Of a stretch of 64,000 nt of DNA, positions 42,684-52,029 are shown piece by piece. Location: NCBI RefSeq assembly GCF_049670895.1, contig NZ_CP187170.1. The stretch is one strand, 5' to 3'. The first letter of the stretch is position 1; each line of letters starts with the position of its first letter. A program made the translations under genes and the position numbers. The stretch comes from Pasteurella sp049670895. Lineage in GTDB: Bacteria; Pseudomonadota; Gammaproteobacteria; Enterobacterales; Pasteurellaceae. A model generated the notes under the pieces. That model was not told the DNA's origin, ran no database searches, and saw only the letters and a list, made by a program, of their open reading frames with translations.

Positions 42684-43772
42684 ATGCAAAAAAGCTCGTT
42701 ATACCCAACAATTTATGTTTTAGGGAATGGTCAACTTGGTCGTATGCTCCGTTATGCAGGTGCACCATTAGACATTCACGTCCAACCCCTTGATTTTGAT
42801 GCTCCTCTCTTTGATTTACCCAAAGACAGCTTGATTACCAGTGAAATTGAACGCTGGGAAAGCACACCACTCACCGACATGCTAGGAAAACACCCACAGT
42901 TTGTAAATCGTGATGTGTTTGCTCAATTAGCGGATCGGTTATCACAAAAGACCTTGTTAGATGAATTAGCATTGCCGACTTCCCCTTGGTGTCAATTAAC
43001 CCAACATGAAGACTGGCAACAAACCTTCCAACATATTGGTGAAAAAGTGGTGGTCAAACGTCGCATGGGGGGATATGACGGTCGAGGACAATGGATTGTT
43101 GACCAAGGGAATACCGACATCATTAGCGATGCGTTATTCGGTGAGGTGATTGCAGAAAAATTTATCCCTTTTGATTATGAGATTTCCCTTGTCGGTGCGA
43201 GATTCCGTTCGGGAGAAACCCGTTTCTACCCTGTCACCCATAACTTACAGCAAAATGGGATTTTACGTTATAGCGTAGTGGATGTGAATTTTGCTCAACA
43301 AGCCCAACAACAAGCTCAAGCAGAAGCCATGTTAGGCAAAATTATGCATAAATTAAATTATGTGGGTGTCATGGCAATGGAATGTTTTGTGGTCGGCGAT
43401 CAGCTATTAATTAATGAACTTGCCCCACGTGTACACAACAGCGGACATTGGACCCAATTGGGTTGTTCCATTAGCCAATTTGAGTTGCATTTAAGAGCCT
43501 TGTTGGATTTGCCAACGCCTGAACTGCAAACCTTCGCCCCAAGTGTGATGGTGAATTTAATTGGCACCCCATATCATCCCGCATGGTTAAACACCCCATT
43601 TAGCCAATTACATTGGTATGGGAAAGCGGTCAGAGAAGGACGGAAACTCGGACATATTAATTTAACGCATCCCAATAAAGCCGTATTAATTGAAAACCTC
43701 GAAACATTGCGTCAAGCATTACCCGAGGATTATCAATCAGGTTTAAATTGGGCGATAGAAAAATTAAAATAA
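42684..43772 (+). CDS. purK: N5-carboxyaminoimidazole ribonucleotide synthase
   Basis: PurK is an ATP-grasp enzyme that carboxylates AIR to N5-CAIR using ATP and bicarbonate, feeding PurE. The 362 residues include YVLGNGQLGRMLRYAG at the N-terminus, KRRMGGYDGRGQW, and the metal/ATP residues in INELAPRVHNSGHWT. The start is chosen at MQKSSLYP; an earlier in-frame ATG is unsupported. It lies 67 bases after purE, and aspC follows at 150 bases, with an uptake signal between. Confidence 0.95.
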   Translation: MQKSSLYPTIYVLGNGQLGRMLRYAGAPLDIHVQPLDFDAPLFDLPKDSLITSEIERWESTPLTDMLGKHPQFVNRDVFAQLADRLSQKTLLDELALPTSPWCQLTQHEDWQQTFQHIGEKVVVKRRMGGYDGRGQWIVDQGNTDIISDALFGEVIAEKFIPFDYEISLVGARFRSGETRFYPVTHNLQQNGILRYSVVDVNFAQQAQQQAQAEAMLGKIMHKLNYVGVMAMECFVVGDQLLINELAPRVHNSGHWTQLGCSISQFELHLRALLDLPTPELQTFAPSVMVNLIGTPYHPAWLNTPFSQLHWYGKAVREGRKLGHINLTHPNKAVLIENLETLRQALPEDYQSGLNWAIEKLK

Positions 43773-43922
43773 TAGAATTTTATACCGCACTTTTAAGATT
43801 TTATCTAAAAACAGAATTAATTTTTTAAATTATTTTAGGCTGCACTTGATAATCAGTTTCTCGTGCAGTATAACTAATCCATGATAACAAATGACTAAAC
43901 ACAACAGGGGAAGGATTTCATT

Positions 43923-45113
43923 ATGTTTGAAAATATTACAGCAGCACCTGCGGATCCTATTTTAGGCTTAGGTGAATCATTTAAAGCGGAAACTCGTGAT
44001 AATAAAATCAATTTAGGTATTGGTGTTTATAAAGATGCACAGGGCAATACCCCAATCATGAAAGCGGTAAAAGAAGCAGAAAAACGCTTATTTGATCTGG
44101 AAATGACCAAAAACTATTTAGCGATCGATGGGGTTGCCGAATTTAATGCCCATACCAAAGCCTTATTATTTGGTGCAGATTCTGAGGTCATTAAACAAGG
44201 TCGTGCCAAAACAGTGCAAAGTTTAGGGGGAACAGGGGCATTACGTATCGCCGCAGAATTTATTAAACGTCAAACCAAATCACAAAATGTTTGGATCAGC
44301 ACCCCAACTTGGCCAAACCACAACGCCATTTTCAATGCCGTAGGCATGACCATTCGTGAATACCGCTATTATGATGCTCAAAACAAATGTTTAGATTGGG
44401 ATAACTTACTTGCTGATTTAAGTGGGGCAAGTGAAGGGGATGTGGTGTTACTACATGGTTGCTGCCATAACCCAACAGGTATCGACCCAACCCCAGAACA
44501 ATGGCAACAATTGGCAGATTTATCTGCGAAAAATGGTTGGTTACCATTATTTGACTTTGCTTACCAAGGCTTGGCAAATGGTTTGGAAGAAGATGCCTTT
44601 GGTTTACGCACTTTTGCCAAAAATCATAAAGAATTATTAATCGCAAGCTCTTACTCAAAAAACTTTGGCTTATATAATGAGCGTGTGGGTGCCTTCACCT
44701 TGGTTGCAGAAAATGAACAGGTTGCAGCAACAGCATTAACCCAAGTGAAAACCATTATTCGCACCCTCTACTCTAACCCAGCTTCTCATGGTGCCACCAC
44801 CGTTTCCATGGTGTTAAAAGATGCGGCGTTACGCCAAGAATGGGTTACCGAATTGTCAGAAATGCGTAATCGCATCAAAGCAATGCGTAGTCAATTTGTT
44901 CAATTACTGAAAGAATTTGGGGCAGATCGTGATTTCAGCTTTATTATTGACCAAAACGGCATGTTCTCCTTCTGTGGTTTAAGCCCTGAACAAATGGATC
45001 GCTTAAAAGATGAATTTGCTATTTATGCGGTTCGCTCAGGCCGTATCAATGTCGCAGGCATTACGGAAGAGAATATTCGCCATTTATGCGAAAGCATTGT
45101 GAAAGTCTTATAA
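43923..45113 (+). CDS. aspC: Aspartate / aromatic amino acid aminotransferase
   Basis: This PLP enzyme interconverts aspartate and oxaloacetate with 2-oxoglutarate/glutamate. The 396-residue class I protein has GGTGALRIAAEF, the CHNPTG motif, DFAYQG, and the PLP lysine in SSYSKNFGLYNERVG. The order purE-purK-aspC is also that of H. influenzae as I recall. AspC and TyrB cannot be sharply separated by sequence alone, so aromatic substrates are possible. Confidence 0.93.
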   Translation: MFENITAAPADPILGLGESFKAETRDNKINLGIGVYKDAQGNTPIMKAVKEAEKRLFDLEMTKNYLAIDGVAEFNAHTKALLFGADSEVIKQGRAKTVQSLGGTGALRIAAEFIKRQTKSQNVWISTPTWPNHNAIFNAVGMTIREYRYYDAQNKCLDWDNLLADLSGASEGDVVLLHGCCHNPTGIDPTPEQWQQLADLSAKNGWLPLFDFAYQGLANGLEEDAFGLRTFAKNHKELLIASSYSKNFGLYNERVGAFTLVAENEQVAATALTQVKTIIRTLYSNPASHGATTVSMVLKDAALRQEWVTELSEMRNRIKAMRSQFVQLLKEFGADRDFSFIIDQNGMFSFCGLSPEQMDRLKDEFAIYAVRSGRINVAGITEENIRHLCESIVKVL

Positions 45114-45142
45114 GCCAAATAGACAAAAAAAGCCTCTAATAG

Positions 45143-45178
45143 AAAATAGCCGCCCTGTTAAAAAGTGCGGCTATTTTT
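45143..45178. terminator. Bidirectional terminator between aspC and moaE
   Basis: AAAATAGCCGC pairs with GCGGCTATTTT, with T-rich flanks on both sides, between convergent genes. An uptake-like core is embedded in the loop. Confidence 0.85.
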
Positions 45179-45198
45179 ATCAACGTTTTTGAGCGAAA

Positions 45199-45651
45199 TT
45201 ACCAACGGGCTAAAGCGGCTTTGTCACTTTCTCGACTTTCAATCCAACGTTCACCTTGTGCGGTTTTTTCCTTTTTCCAAAATGGGGCTTTGCTTTTCAA
45301 AAAATCCATAATAAATTCATTGGCTTGATAAGCATCCGCCCGATGAGCAGAACTGACACCCACAAGGACAATTTCATCCCCTGTTTGTAATAAGCCTACA
45401 CGATGAATCACACAAACACGTTGAATTTCCCAACGTGCTTGGGCTTGTGCCACAATTTCTTGCAAGGCTTTTTCCGTCATGGCAGGATAATGCTCCAAAT
45501 ACAAACTTGACACGTTATCCCCTAAATTCAAATCACGCACCTTGCCTACAAAAATAACGGCAGCCCCCACAGAATGCGGTTCGGATAACCAACTATATGC
45601 CGTATTTTGATCAAAAGGCTGTTCTTGTACTGCAATTTTTACATTGCTCAT
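45199..45651 (-). CDS. moaE: Molybdopterin synthase catalytic subunit
   Basis: MoaE, with thiocarboxylated MoaD, inserts the dithiolene sulfurs to make molybdopterin. The 150-residue protein has VGKVRD, LEHYPAM, HRVG, SAHRADAY and the active-site lysines in KSKAPFWKKE. Its ATG directly follows the moaD stop with no gap, so translation is probably coupled. It is the last gene of moaA-C-D-E. Confidence 0.96.
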   Translation of the reverse strand: MSNVKIAVQEQPFDQNTAYSWLSEPHSVGAAVIFVGKVRDLNLGDNVSSLYLEHYPAMTEKALQEIVAQAQARWEIQRVCVIHRVGLLQTGDEIVLVGVSSAHRADAYQANEFIMDFLKSKAPFWKKEKTAQGERWIESRESDKAALARW

Positions 45652-45897
45652 TTAGCCTCCCGTCACAGGTGGGAAAAAGGCAATTTCATCCCCAGCCTTG
45701 ACCTCGCTGTCTAACGGCATTAAGGATTGATTAATCGCCACTAATAATTTGCCTTTTTCAAGTGCTAATGCCCAACGTTCGCCTTTTTCTGCTAAATGTT
45801 GGCGAACTTGCTCTGCTGTAGTGAAATCAGCAGGCAATTCTAGGGCATCTACACCAATTAATTCTCTTGTTTGTGCAAAAAATAAGATTTTTAACAT
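45652..45897 (-). CDS. moaD: Molybdopterin synthase sulfur carrier subunit
   Basis: The 81-residue ubiquitin-like protein ends in the obligatory Gly-Gly (FFPPVTGG), which is thiocarboxylated to carry sulfur to MoaE. GAGGAAGGG precedes the ATG. It sits 12 bases after moaC. No moaB lies in the cluster. Confidence 0.96.
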   Translation of the reverse strand: MLKILFFAQTRELIGVDALELPADFTTAEQVRQHLAEKGERWALALEKGKLLVAINQSLMPLDSEVKAGDEIAFFPPVTGG

Positions 45898-45909
45898 ACC
45901 CTTCCTCGC

Positions 45910-46386
45910 TTATTCCGCAATAAAATGCCCAGATTTTCCACCGCACTTTTCTAGCAGACGGATTTGCTCAATCACGATGTCTTTTTGCACCGCTTTACAC
46001 ATATCATAAATGGTCAATGCGGCAACGCTGGCCGCCGTCAAGGCTTCCATTTCCACGCCTGTTTTGCCCTTTAATTTACACAGACTTTCAATACGTACTT
46101 GGTTACTCGCTACAATCGGCGTTAAGGTCACTTCCACTTTAGACAATAACAACGGGTGACATAAAGGAATTAAATCCCATGTGCGTTTAGCGGCTTGAAT
46201 CCCTGCAATACGTGCGGTGGCAAATACATCACCTTTGTGGTGTTGTCCAGCCATAATCATATTCAATGTTTCTGGTGACATTGTCACAATAGCTTCTGCT
46301 CTGGCTTCTCGTACGGTGTCTTGTTTGGTGGAAACATCCACCATATTGGCTTCACCTTGTGTATTAATATGGGTAAATTTGCTCAT
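45910..46386 (-). CDS. moaC: Cyclic pyranopterin monophosphate synthase
   Basis: MoaC completes cPMP formation from the MoaA product. The 158-residue protein has MVDVSTKQDTVREARAEA, KGDVFATARIAGIQAAK, IPLCHPLLL and GVEMEALTAASVAALTIYD, all family hallmarks. An uptake signal lies in its 3' end and another in the 59-base gap to moaA. Confidence 0.97.
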   Translation of the reverse strand: MSKFTHINTQGEANMVDVSTKQDTVREARAEAIVTMSPETLNMIMAGQHHKGDVFATARIAGIQAAKRTWDLIPLCHPLLLSKVEVTLTPIVASNQVRIESLCKLKGKTGVEMEALTAASVAALTIYDMCKAVQKDIVIEQIRLLEKCGGKSGHFIAE

Positions 46387-46445
46387 AACATCTCATCAAT
46401 CAATGGAAATAAAGAAAAAGTGCGGTGCATTTTGGAAAAGTTTCA

Positions 46446-47459
46446 TTAACCGCCAATGCTGGCTAAGTTTGCACGCACACCACTATCACCTTGGTGTAAA
46501 AAATGGTGTTCACGCTTGCCTTGTAAAGCAGAATGGATTCGGGCTTGCAACAGCTGCTGCTGACTGTCAGATTGCAATAAATCTCGTAGCTCAATGCCTT
46601 CTTCGCCAAACAAACATAAGTGCAGTTTCCCTTTCGCCGATACCCTGAGTCGATTGCAACTTGTGCAAAAATGCGGTTCATAAGGCATAATCAAGCCAAT
46701 TTCGCCCATATAATCGGGATGCTTAAACACCTTCGCGGGTCCATCAAGCAAGCCTTTCTCTTGTAAAACCCAGCCTGCTTGACGTAATTTATCCGCTAGA
46801 ATTTGTCCTGATAAATGGTGTTTGTAAAAGAAATGATCCATTTCACCAGTTTGCATCAGTTCAATAAAACGCATTTGAATGGGCTTGTCTTTAATCCAGG
46901 CTAAGAATTGGGCAAAGTCAGTATCATTTAATGTTTTCATGAGGACAGAATTGACCTTCACCTTTTGATAGCCCACCTCAAAAGCACGCTCAAGACCACG
47001 CATCACATCATCAAATTTATTTACGCCAGTAATACGATGAAACATACGAGGATCAAGGCTATCAATACTGACATTAATTGAGCTAATCCCTGCAGCTTTC
47101 CAAGCGGCAATCTCTTTTGCCATGCGGTAACCATTTGTTGTTAAAGCAATATGTTTGATAGCGGAATGTTGGGCGATCGTTTCCACAATGGGTAAAAAAT
47201 CTTTGCGTAAGGTGGGTTCGCCCCCTGTAATGCGAACTTTTTCAGTCCCCATAGAAGCAAAGCTTTTCACCACTAAACGAATTTCATCCAATGTGAGGAA
47301 ACTCGGTTTATTGGCTTCAGGTTGATAACCATTGGGCAAACAATAATTACAGCGAAAATTACACACATCTGTAATTGACAGCCGCAAATAGTAATAGCGA
47401 CGTTGGAATGCATCCATTAATGGTGCATGCCCAACATCTTTAATGGGAATAGATTGCAT
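46446..47459 (-). CDS. moaA: GTP 3',8-cyclase (radical SAM)
   Basis: MoaA rearranges GTP in the first step of molybdenum cofactor synthesis. The 337-residue protein has the radical-SAM cluster CNFRCNYC (33-40), TGGEPTLR, and a second C-terminal cluster (FCTSCNRLR then a further Cys). The C-terminal Gly-Gly (SIGG) needed for activity is present. The start is at MQSIPIKDVG as in H. influenzae; the open frame continues 21 codons upstream into what may be a structured leader. It is divergent from the YvcK-like gene. Confidence 0.95.
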   Translation of the reverse strand: MQSIPIKDVGHAPLMDAFQRRYYYLRLSITDVCNFRCNYCLPNGYQPEANKPSFLTLDEIRLVVKSFASMGTEKVRITGGEPTLRKDFLPIVETIAQHSAIKHIALTTNGYRMAKEIAAWKAAGISSINVSIDSLDPRMFHRITGVNKFDDVMRGLERAFEVGYQKVKVNSVLMKTLNDTDFAQFLAWIKDKPIQMRFIELMQTGEMDHFFYKHHLSGQILADKLRQAGWVLQEKGLLDGPAKVFKHPDYMGEIGLIMPYEPHFCTSCNRLRVSAKGKLHLCLFGEEGIELRDLLQSDSQQQLLQARIHSALQGKREHHFLHQGDSGVRANLASIGG

Positions 47460-47560
47460 TTCACACCTTTCTAAAATACGAGAGGATAAACCGTTTCCAG
47501 CGTATCCCTGAATAGCAAACATTATGCTATTGGCATTACCACCCTATTTTTCTAAAGAAA
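47460..47560 (-). promoter_or_regulatory. Possible structured leader (Moco-riboswitch candidate) of moaA
   Basis: On the minus strand, ahead of the moaA ribosome site, there are two small hairpins: AATAGCA/TGCTATT and GGATA/TATCC enclosing GGAAAC. They are flanked by TACG and CGTA that could close an outer stem. In gammaproteobacteria, moaA is often controlled by a Moco RNA motif at this position. The match to that motif is my impression, not a computed fit. Confidence 0.3.
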
Positions 47561-47821
47561 AACGTAGGTTAAGTAAGCTCGGAGTTATGCGATAATAAAT
47601 AGGGTTATCTTTGTTGGTTTGGTATTGTAAGAGATATGTTTAAGGGATTGCAAACAATTAATCGACGCTTAACCATAAAATCAGAAAATTCTTAGAAATC
47701 AATTATATAAATAAATATATAGCGACTAAAATCCTCTCTTTTTCTACTCAAAATGGTGTAGTGACGAACTTTATTTGTCTCGCATTGTCTTTACACATAG
47801 TGCCTACAATAAGGAAAAAAG
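47561..47821. other. Remainder of divergent moaA / YvcK-like intergenic region
   Basis: This AT-rich stretch holds the promoters for both directions. AAGGAAAAAAG is the ribosome site for the gene at 47822. Nothing else is recognised. Confidence 0.4.
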
Positions 47822-48751
47822 ATGCCTAAATTTGCCCCACTTCCACAATATGAAAATCTACATCAAATTAATCACATTGTTGCCATTGGTGGAGGTCATG
47901 GTTTGGGACGCTTGATGTCTGCACTCAGTTTTATGCAAGAATGCTTAACAGGCATTGTTACCACAACGGATAATGGGGGCTCCACAGGACGCATTCGCCT
48001 TAATCATGGCGGCATTGCTTGGGGAGATTTACGCAACTGCTTAAATCAAATCATTACCTCACCGAGCACCGCATCTGCTTTATTTGAATACCGTTTTGCA
48101 GGTCACGGGGAATTGGCAGGACATAATCTTGGCAATTTAATGCTTAATGCCTTAGAAAATATGAATATTCGCCCTATTGAGGCAGTGAATCTCATTCGAG
48201 AATTATTACATGTCAAATCACACCTCATTCCTATGTCAGAAAGCCCTGTGCATTTAGCTGCAGTGCTACCTTCTGGTGATTCCGTAGTCGGTGAAGTGAA
48301 CGTTGATAGCTTAACTGAACTGCCTGCTTCCGTCTTTTTGGTTCCTTTAGTCAAAACCACGCCCGAAGCCCTTTGTGCATTACAACAAGCCGATGTCATT
48401 TTATTTGGCCCTGGGAGTTTCTTAACCAGCATTCTTCCCCCACTTTTATTACCAGAAATCATCACGGCATTACAACAAAGCCAAGCAAAAAAGATTTTTA
48501 TTGATAATCTTGGCGTAGAAAACAGCCCTGCTGCACAACTAAAGCTATCAGATCGTATTCAATGGATTCATCGAACCGTAGGAAAAAACATTATTGATGG
48601 GGCGATTGTCTCAACAAGTGCGGTCGATTTTTGCCAAGATTTACCCATCAAAGTGATGAGAAAACCCTTACACGCCGATGATATTCATTATCGACATGAC
48701 CGCACATTGCTGTCAAAAGCCATTGATGAGTTAATCGGTGAGTTATCATGA
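47822..48751 (+). CDS. YvcK/YbhK-family protein (gluconeogenesis factor, CofD-like fold)
   Basis: The 309-residue protein carries the family marks IGGGHGLGRLMSAL, TTDNGGSTGR, WGDLRNCL, GHNLGNLML and FGPGSFLTSI. YvcK-type proteins bind UDP-sugars and influence carbon flux and cell shape. The E. coli homolog YbhK also lies next to moaA, which supports the call. An uptake signal is inside (about 48615). It is convergent with nlpC, five bases apart. Confidence 0.88.
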   Translation: MPKFAPLPQYENLHQINHIVAIGGGHGLGRLMSALSFMQECLTGIVTTTDNGGSTGRIRLNHGGIAWGDLRNCLNQIITSPSTASALFEYRFAGHGELAGHNLGNLMLNALENMNIRPIEAVNLIRELLHVKSHLIPMSESPVHLAAVLPSGDSVVGEVNVDSLTELPASVFLVPLVKTTPEALCALQQADVILFGPGSFLTSILPPLLLPEIITALQQSQAKKIFIDNLGVENSPAAQLKLSDRIQWIHRTVGKNIIDGAIVSTSAVDFCQDLPIKVMRKPLHADDIHYRHDRTLLSKAIDELIGELS

Positions 48752-48756
48752 CCTGA

Positions 48757-49251
48757 TTAAATTCGTCTTGCCTGCCAATATTTTTTTGACCAATAAGGGC
48801 TGTTTAAAGAAGAATAAATGACGCCCCCTTTTGTTGATGCGTGCAAGAATAAATCTTCTTTTACATAAATTCCCACATGGTAACCATTTGGCCCTCGTCC
48901 TGTTTTAAAGAAGACCAAATCCCCTGTTTGAATTTCAGATTTTGAAATGAATTTCCCATGCTTCGCTTGCTCAACGGTCATGCGTGGCAATTTCACATTA
49001 AAACGATCTAAAAAGGTTTTTTGGACAAAACCCGAACAATCAATTCCTTGGCGTGATTGTCCCCCTAAACGATAAGGCGTTCCCGCCCATTCTCGTTGTT
49101 GTTCACTGAGCAACGTGATGGTCATGATAGGATCATTAAGCTCTCCCACATAGCGGATATTTTGCTCTGACGATGTTTTCGGTGCACTAGAACATGCACT
49201 GAAAAATATCGCTAACATCATGATAAAAAAAGATTTAATCAATGCTGGCAT
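48757..49251 (-). CDS. nlpC: NlpC/P60-family lipoprotein (cell-wall peptidase)
   Basis: The 164-residue protein has a lipoprotein signal with lipobox FSAC (Cys20), then an NlpC/P60 domain. The catalytic Cys is in GIDCSGFV, the His in YHVGIYV and the third polar residue in FLHAS. Such enzymes cleave peptidoglycan stem peptides in the periplasm. GAGGG precedes the ATG at 49251; the frame opens 14 codons upstream inside the palindrome region. It follows ihfA, as in H. influenzae, but a hairpin lies between them. Confidence 0.92.
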   Translation of the reverse strand: MPALIKSFFIMMLAIFFSACSSAPKTSSEQNIRYVGELNDPIMTITLLSEQQREWAGTPYRLGGQSRQGIDCSGFVQKTFLDRFNVKLPRMTVEQAKHGKFISKSEIQTGDLVFFKTGRGPNGYHVGIYVKEDLFLHASTKGGVIYSSLNSPYWSKKYWQARRI

Positions 49252-49273
49252 TTTTCCCTCAATAATAAAAGGA

Positions 49274-49302
49274 AAGCTATCTATGATAATCATAGATAGC
49301 TT
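49274..49302 (-). terminator. Perfect 13-bp palindrome between ihfA and nlpC
   Basis: AAGCTATCTATGA pairs perfectly with TCATAGATAGCTT over a 3-base loop. On the minus strand it is followed by TTCCTTTTATT, so it can end the pheS-pheT-ihfA transcript before nlpC. The GC content is unusually low for such a long stem, so a protein-binding role is also possible. Confidence 0.65.
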
Positions 49303-49329
49303 AATGTGGTTTTCGTATCAGTGAAAAGC

Positions 49330-49626
49330 TTAGCTTTTAGGCTTCGTTTTTTCGACTCGAGTACGTAATTTCTGACCTGGTTTAAAGGAAACAACTCGAC
49401 GGGCAGAAACGGGAACACACTCACCTGTTTTAGGATTTCGTCCCGGACGAGAGGATTTATCACGTAACTCAAAATTACCAAATCCAGATAATTTCACATC
49501 TTCGCCTGCTTCTAATGCAACTCGAATTTCTTCAAAAAAGTTTTCAACTAATTCTTTTGCATCACGTTTATTCAAATTTAATTTTTCAATTAAATTCTCC
49601 GCGAGTTCTACTTTGGTCAGTGTCAT
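49330..49626 (-). CDS. ihfA: Integration host factor alpha subunit
   Basis: IHF bends DNA and supports replication, recombination and transcription as an IhfA-IhfB heterodimer. The 98 residues follow the family closely: MTLTKVELAENLIEKL, GEDVKLSGFGNFELRDK, the beta-arm RPGRNPKTGE and VSFKPGQKLR. It starts three bases after the pheT stop, the well-known pheT-ihfA linkage. Confidence 0.97.
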   Translation of the reverse strand: MTLTKVELAENLIEKLNLNKRDAKELVENFFEEIRVALEAGEDVKLSGFGNFELRDKSSRPGRNPKTGECVPVSARRVVSFKPGQKLRTRVEKTKPKS

Positions 49627-49629
49627 AAT

Positions 49630-52017
49630 TTAATCTCTCAAATAGGCATTAAAACGTTGTTTTAATTCAGACAATACAACAGAAACCACAGAGTTGATAT
49701 CATCTTCTTCAAGGGTTTTTTCATTATCTTGAATAATTAGGCTTATCGCCAAGCTTTTATGATTTTCAGCGACACCGTTACCTTGATAGACGTCAAATAA
49801 ATTTACTTGGGTAAGTTTATTCCCTGCCACTTCTCGACAGGTATCAATAATATCACTGGCGGCAATATTATCTGCCACTACCACGGCTAAATCTCGACGG
49901 TTTGCTGGGAAACGGGAAATTTCTTTTGCTTGAACGATATGACGATTTGCAATCGCATTCCACAGAATCTCAAATACTACGGCTTTACCATTTAAACCAA
50001 GCTGTTGTGCAACTCTTGGGTGAATCGTGCCAATAAAGCCAATTTCTTCACCATTTAACACAATGGCAGCAGATTGTCCTGGATGTAATGCTGGATATGA
50101 TTTTGCTACAAATTTAACCAAATTACCAGTGCCCGTTAAAGATAAAATGCTTTCTAAGTCACCTTTTAGGTCAAAGAAGTCCACATTTTCCGATTTTCCT
50201 GTCCAATGTTCTGCTTTTTTGCTTCCCGTGATCACCGCACCAATCACAAATTCTTGACGTACGCCAAATTCTGCTTGAGCATCTGGCACAAAACGCAAGC
50301 CTGTTTCAAATAAACGAACACGGGTTTGTTGACGATTTTGGTTGTATTGCACAGCCCCTAATAACCCACTTAACAGCGATAAACGCATAGCTGACATTTC
50401 GACTGAAATTGGGTTAGGGAGGACAAGTGCGGTTTGTTGTGGGTGTAATAGCCCCTGCACTTTAGGATCAACAAAGCTATATGTAATGGCTTCTTGATAA
50501 TCCGCATCTACTAAAGCGGTTTTAATTCGAGCTAAATCTAAATCCGCCTCTTTATGCTCACGCATACGTAAATGAGCTAACGGTGCATGATTTGGAATGC
50601 TGTTATAACCATAAATACGGGCGACTTCTTCAATTAAATCTTCCTCAATTTCAATATCAAAACGCCAGCTTGCTGAGGTTACATGCCACACGTCATCGGC
50701 ATAACTGACTTGTAAACCAAGGCGAGTTAAAATATCCGTCACGGTGTCTGTTTCAATGTGATGACCTAATAAAGCATCGAGTTTTTCACGACGTAAACTC
50801 ACTTGATTCAGTTTAGGCAAAAAGGCATCGCTTGCCACTTCACAAATTTCACCCACTTCACCGCCACAGATGTCGACTAACAAGGCGGTAGCTCTTTCCA
50901 TGGCTTGACGTTGTAATTCAAAGTCCACACCACGTTCAAAACGGTGTGAAGAATCGGTATGTAAGCCGTATTGTCTAGCACGACCTGCAATCGCTAAAGG
51001 GGCAAAGAACGCTGCTTCTAAAATGACATTTTGGGTTTCGCTATTTACACCGCTTGCTTGTCCACCAAAAATCCCTGCCATGGCTAATGGACCATTTTGG
51101 TCTGCGATTAACAAGGTATTTTCTTTTAATTTTGCTGTAGAACCATCTAAAAGGACTAATTCTTCGCCTGCTTTTGCCATACGAACCTGCACAGGTTGTG
51201 CCACTTTATCAGCATCAAAAGCATGCATAGGTTGACCAAGCTCAAGCAAAATATAGTTTGTAACATCCACAACAGGATCAATAGAACGAATACCGCAACG
51301 ACGTAATTTTTCTTGTAACCACATTGGCGATGGGGCTTTGACATTGACATTTTTCACCACACGCAATAAATAACGTGGGCAAGCTTCTGGTGCCTGTAAT
51401 TCAATCGCCACTTTCTCTGCAATCGTGGTTTTTACGGCATCAAAGTGCGGTGCATTTACAGAAAGTTTATTCACGACACCGATTTCACGAGCAATCCCCG
51501 CAATACTTAAACAGTCTGCACGATTTGGGGTTAAGCTAATTTCAACGGCATTATCATCTAATTTCAAATAATCACGTAAAGGCGTGCCAACGGGGGCATC
51601 TTGAGGTAACTCAATAATTCCGTTTGATTCAACATCAATCCCTAATTCACTGAATGAACAAAGCATACCCTCAGATGGTTGACCTCGTAATTTTGTTTTT
51701 TTGATTTTGAAATCACCAGGCAACACGGCACCTTCGGTTGCACAAGCCACTTTTAGACCTTGACGGCAATTAGGTGCCCCGCACACGATATCTAATAAGC
51801 GATCACCGCCAACATTCACTTTAGTGACACGCAATTTATCAGCATCTGGGTGTTGAGCACATTCCACAACTTCACCCACAACCACGCCAGTGAAATCGCC
51901 AGCCACTTTCTCGACACCATCAACTTCTAAGCCTAACATCGTGATTTGATCACATAATTGCTCGGTGCTAATGGCTGGATTCACCCATTCACGCACCCAT
52001 AATTCACTGAATTTCAT
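49630..52017 (-). CDS. pheT: Phenylalanyl-tRNA synthetase beta subunit
   Basis: This is the beta chain of the alpha2-beta2 enzyme. The 795-residue protein has an EMAP-II-like tRNA-binding domain near the N-terminus. The B3/B4 editing domain, the B5 domain, a core catalytic-like domain and a C-terminal FDX-ACB anticodon-binding domain (SRFPANRRDLAVVV) follow in order. Two uptake signals lie inside (about 50430 and 51443). A short exported-protein gene separates it from pheS, which is unusual. Confidence 0.96.
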   Translation of the reverse strand: MKFSELWVREWVNPAISTEQLCDQITMLGLEVDGVEKVAGDFTGVVVGEVVECAQHPDADKLRVTKVNVGGDRLLDIVCGAPNCRQGLKVACATEGAVLPGDFKIKKTKLRGQPSEGMLCSFSELGIDVESNGIIELPQDAPVGTPLRDYLKLDDNAVEISLTPNRADCLSIAGIAREIGVVNKLSVNAPHFDAVKTTIAEKVAIELQAPEACPRYLLRVVKNVNVKAPSPMWLQEKLRRCGIRSIDPVVDVTNYILLELGQPMHAFDADKVAQPVQVRMAKAGEELVLLDGSTAKLKENTLLIADQNGPLAMAGIFGGQASGVNSETQNVILEAAFFAPLAIAGRARQYGLHTDSSHRFERGVDFELQRQAMERATALLVDICGGEVGEICEVASDAFLPKLNQVSLRREKLDALLGHHIETDTVTDILTRLGLQVSYADDVWHVTSASWRFDIEIEEDLIEEVARIYGYNSIPNHAPLAHLRMREHKEADLDLARIKTALVDADYQEAITYSFVDPKVQGLLHPQQTALVLPNPISVEMSAMRLSLLSGLLGAVQYNQNRQQTRVRLFETGLRFVPDAQAEFGVRQEFVIGAVITGSKKAEHWTGKSENVDFFDLKGDLESILSLTGTGNLVKFVAKSYPALHPGQSAAIVLNGEEIGFIGTIHPRVAQQLGLNGKAVVFEILWNAIANRHIVQAKEISRFPANRRDLAVVVADNIAASDIIDTCREVAGNKLTQVNLFDVYQGNGVAENHKSLAISLIIQDNEKTLEEDDINSVVSVVLSELKQRFNAYLRD

Positions 52018-52029
52018 TTATATACTCTC

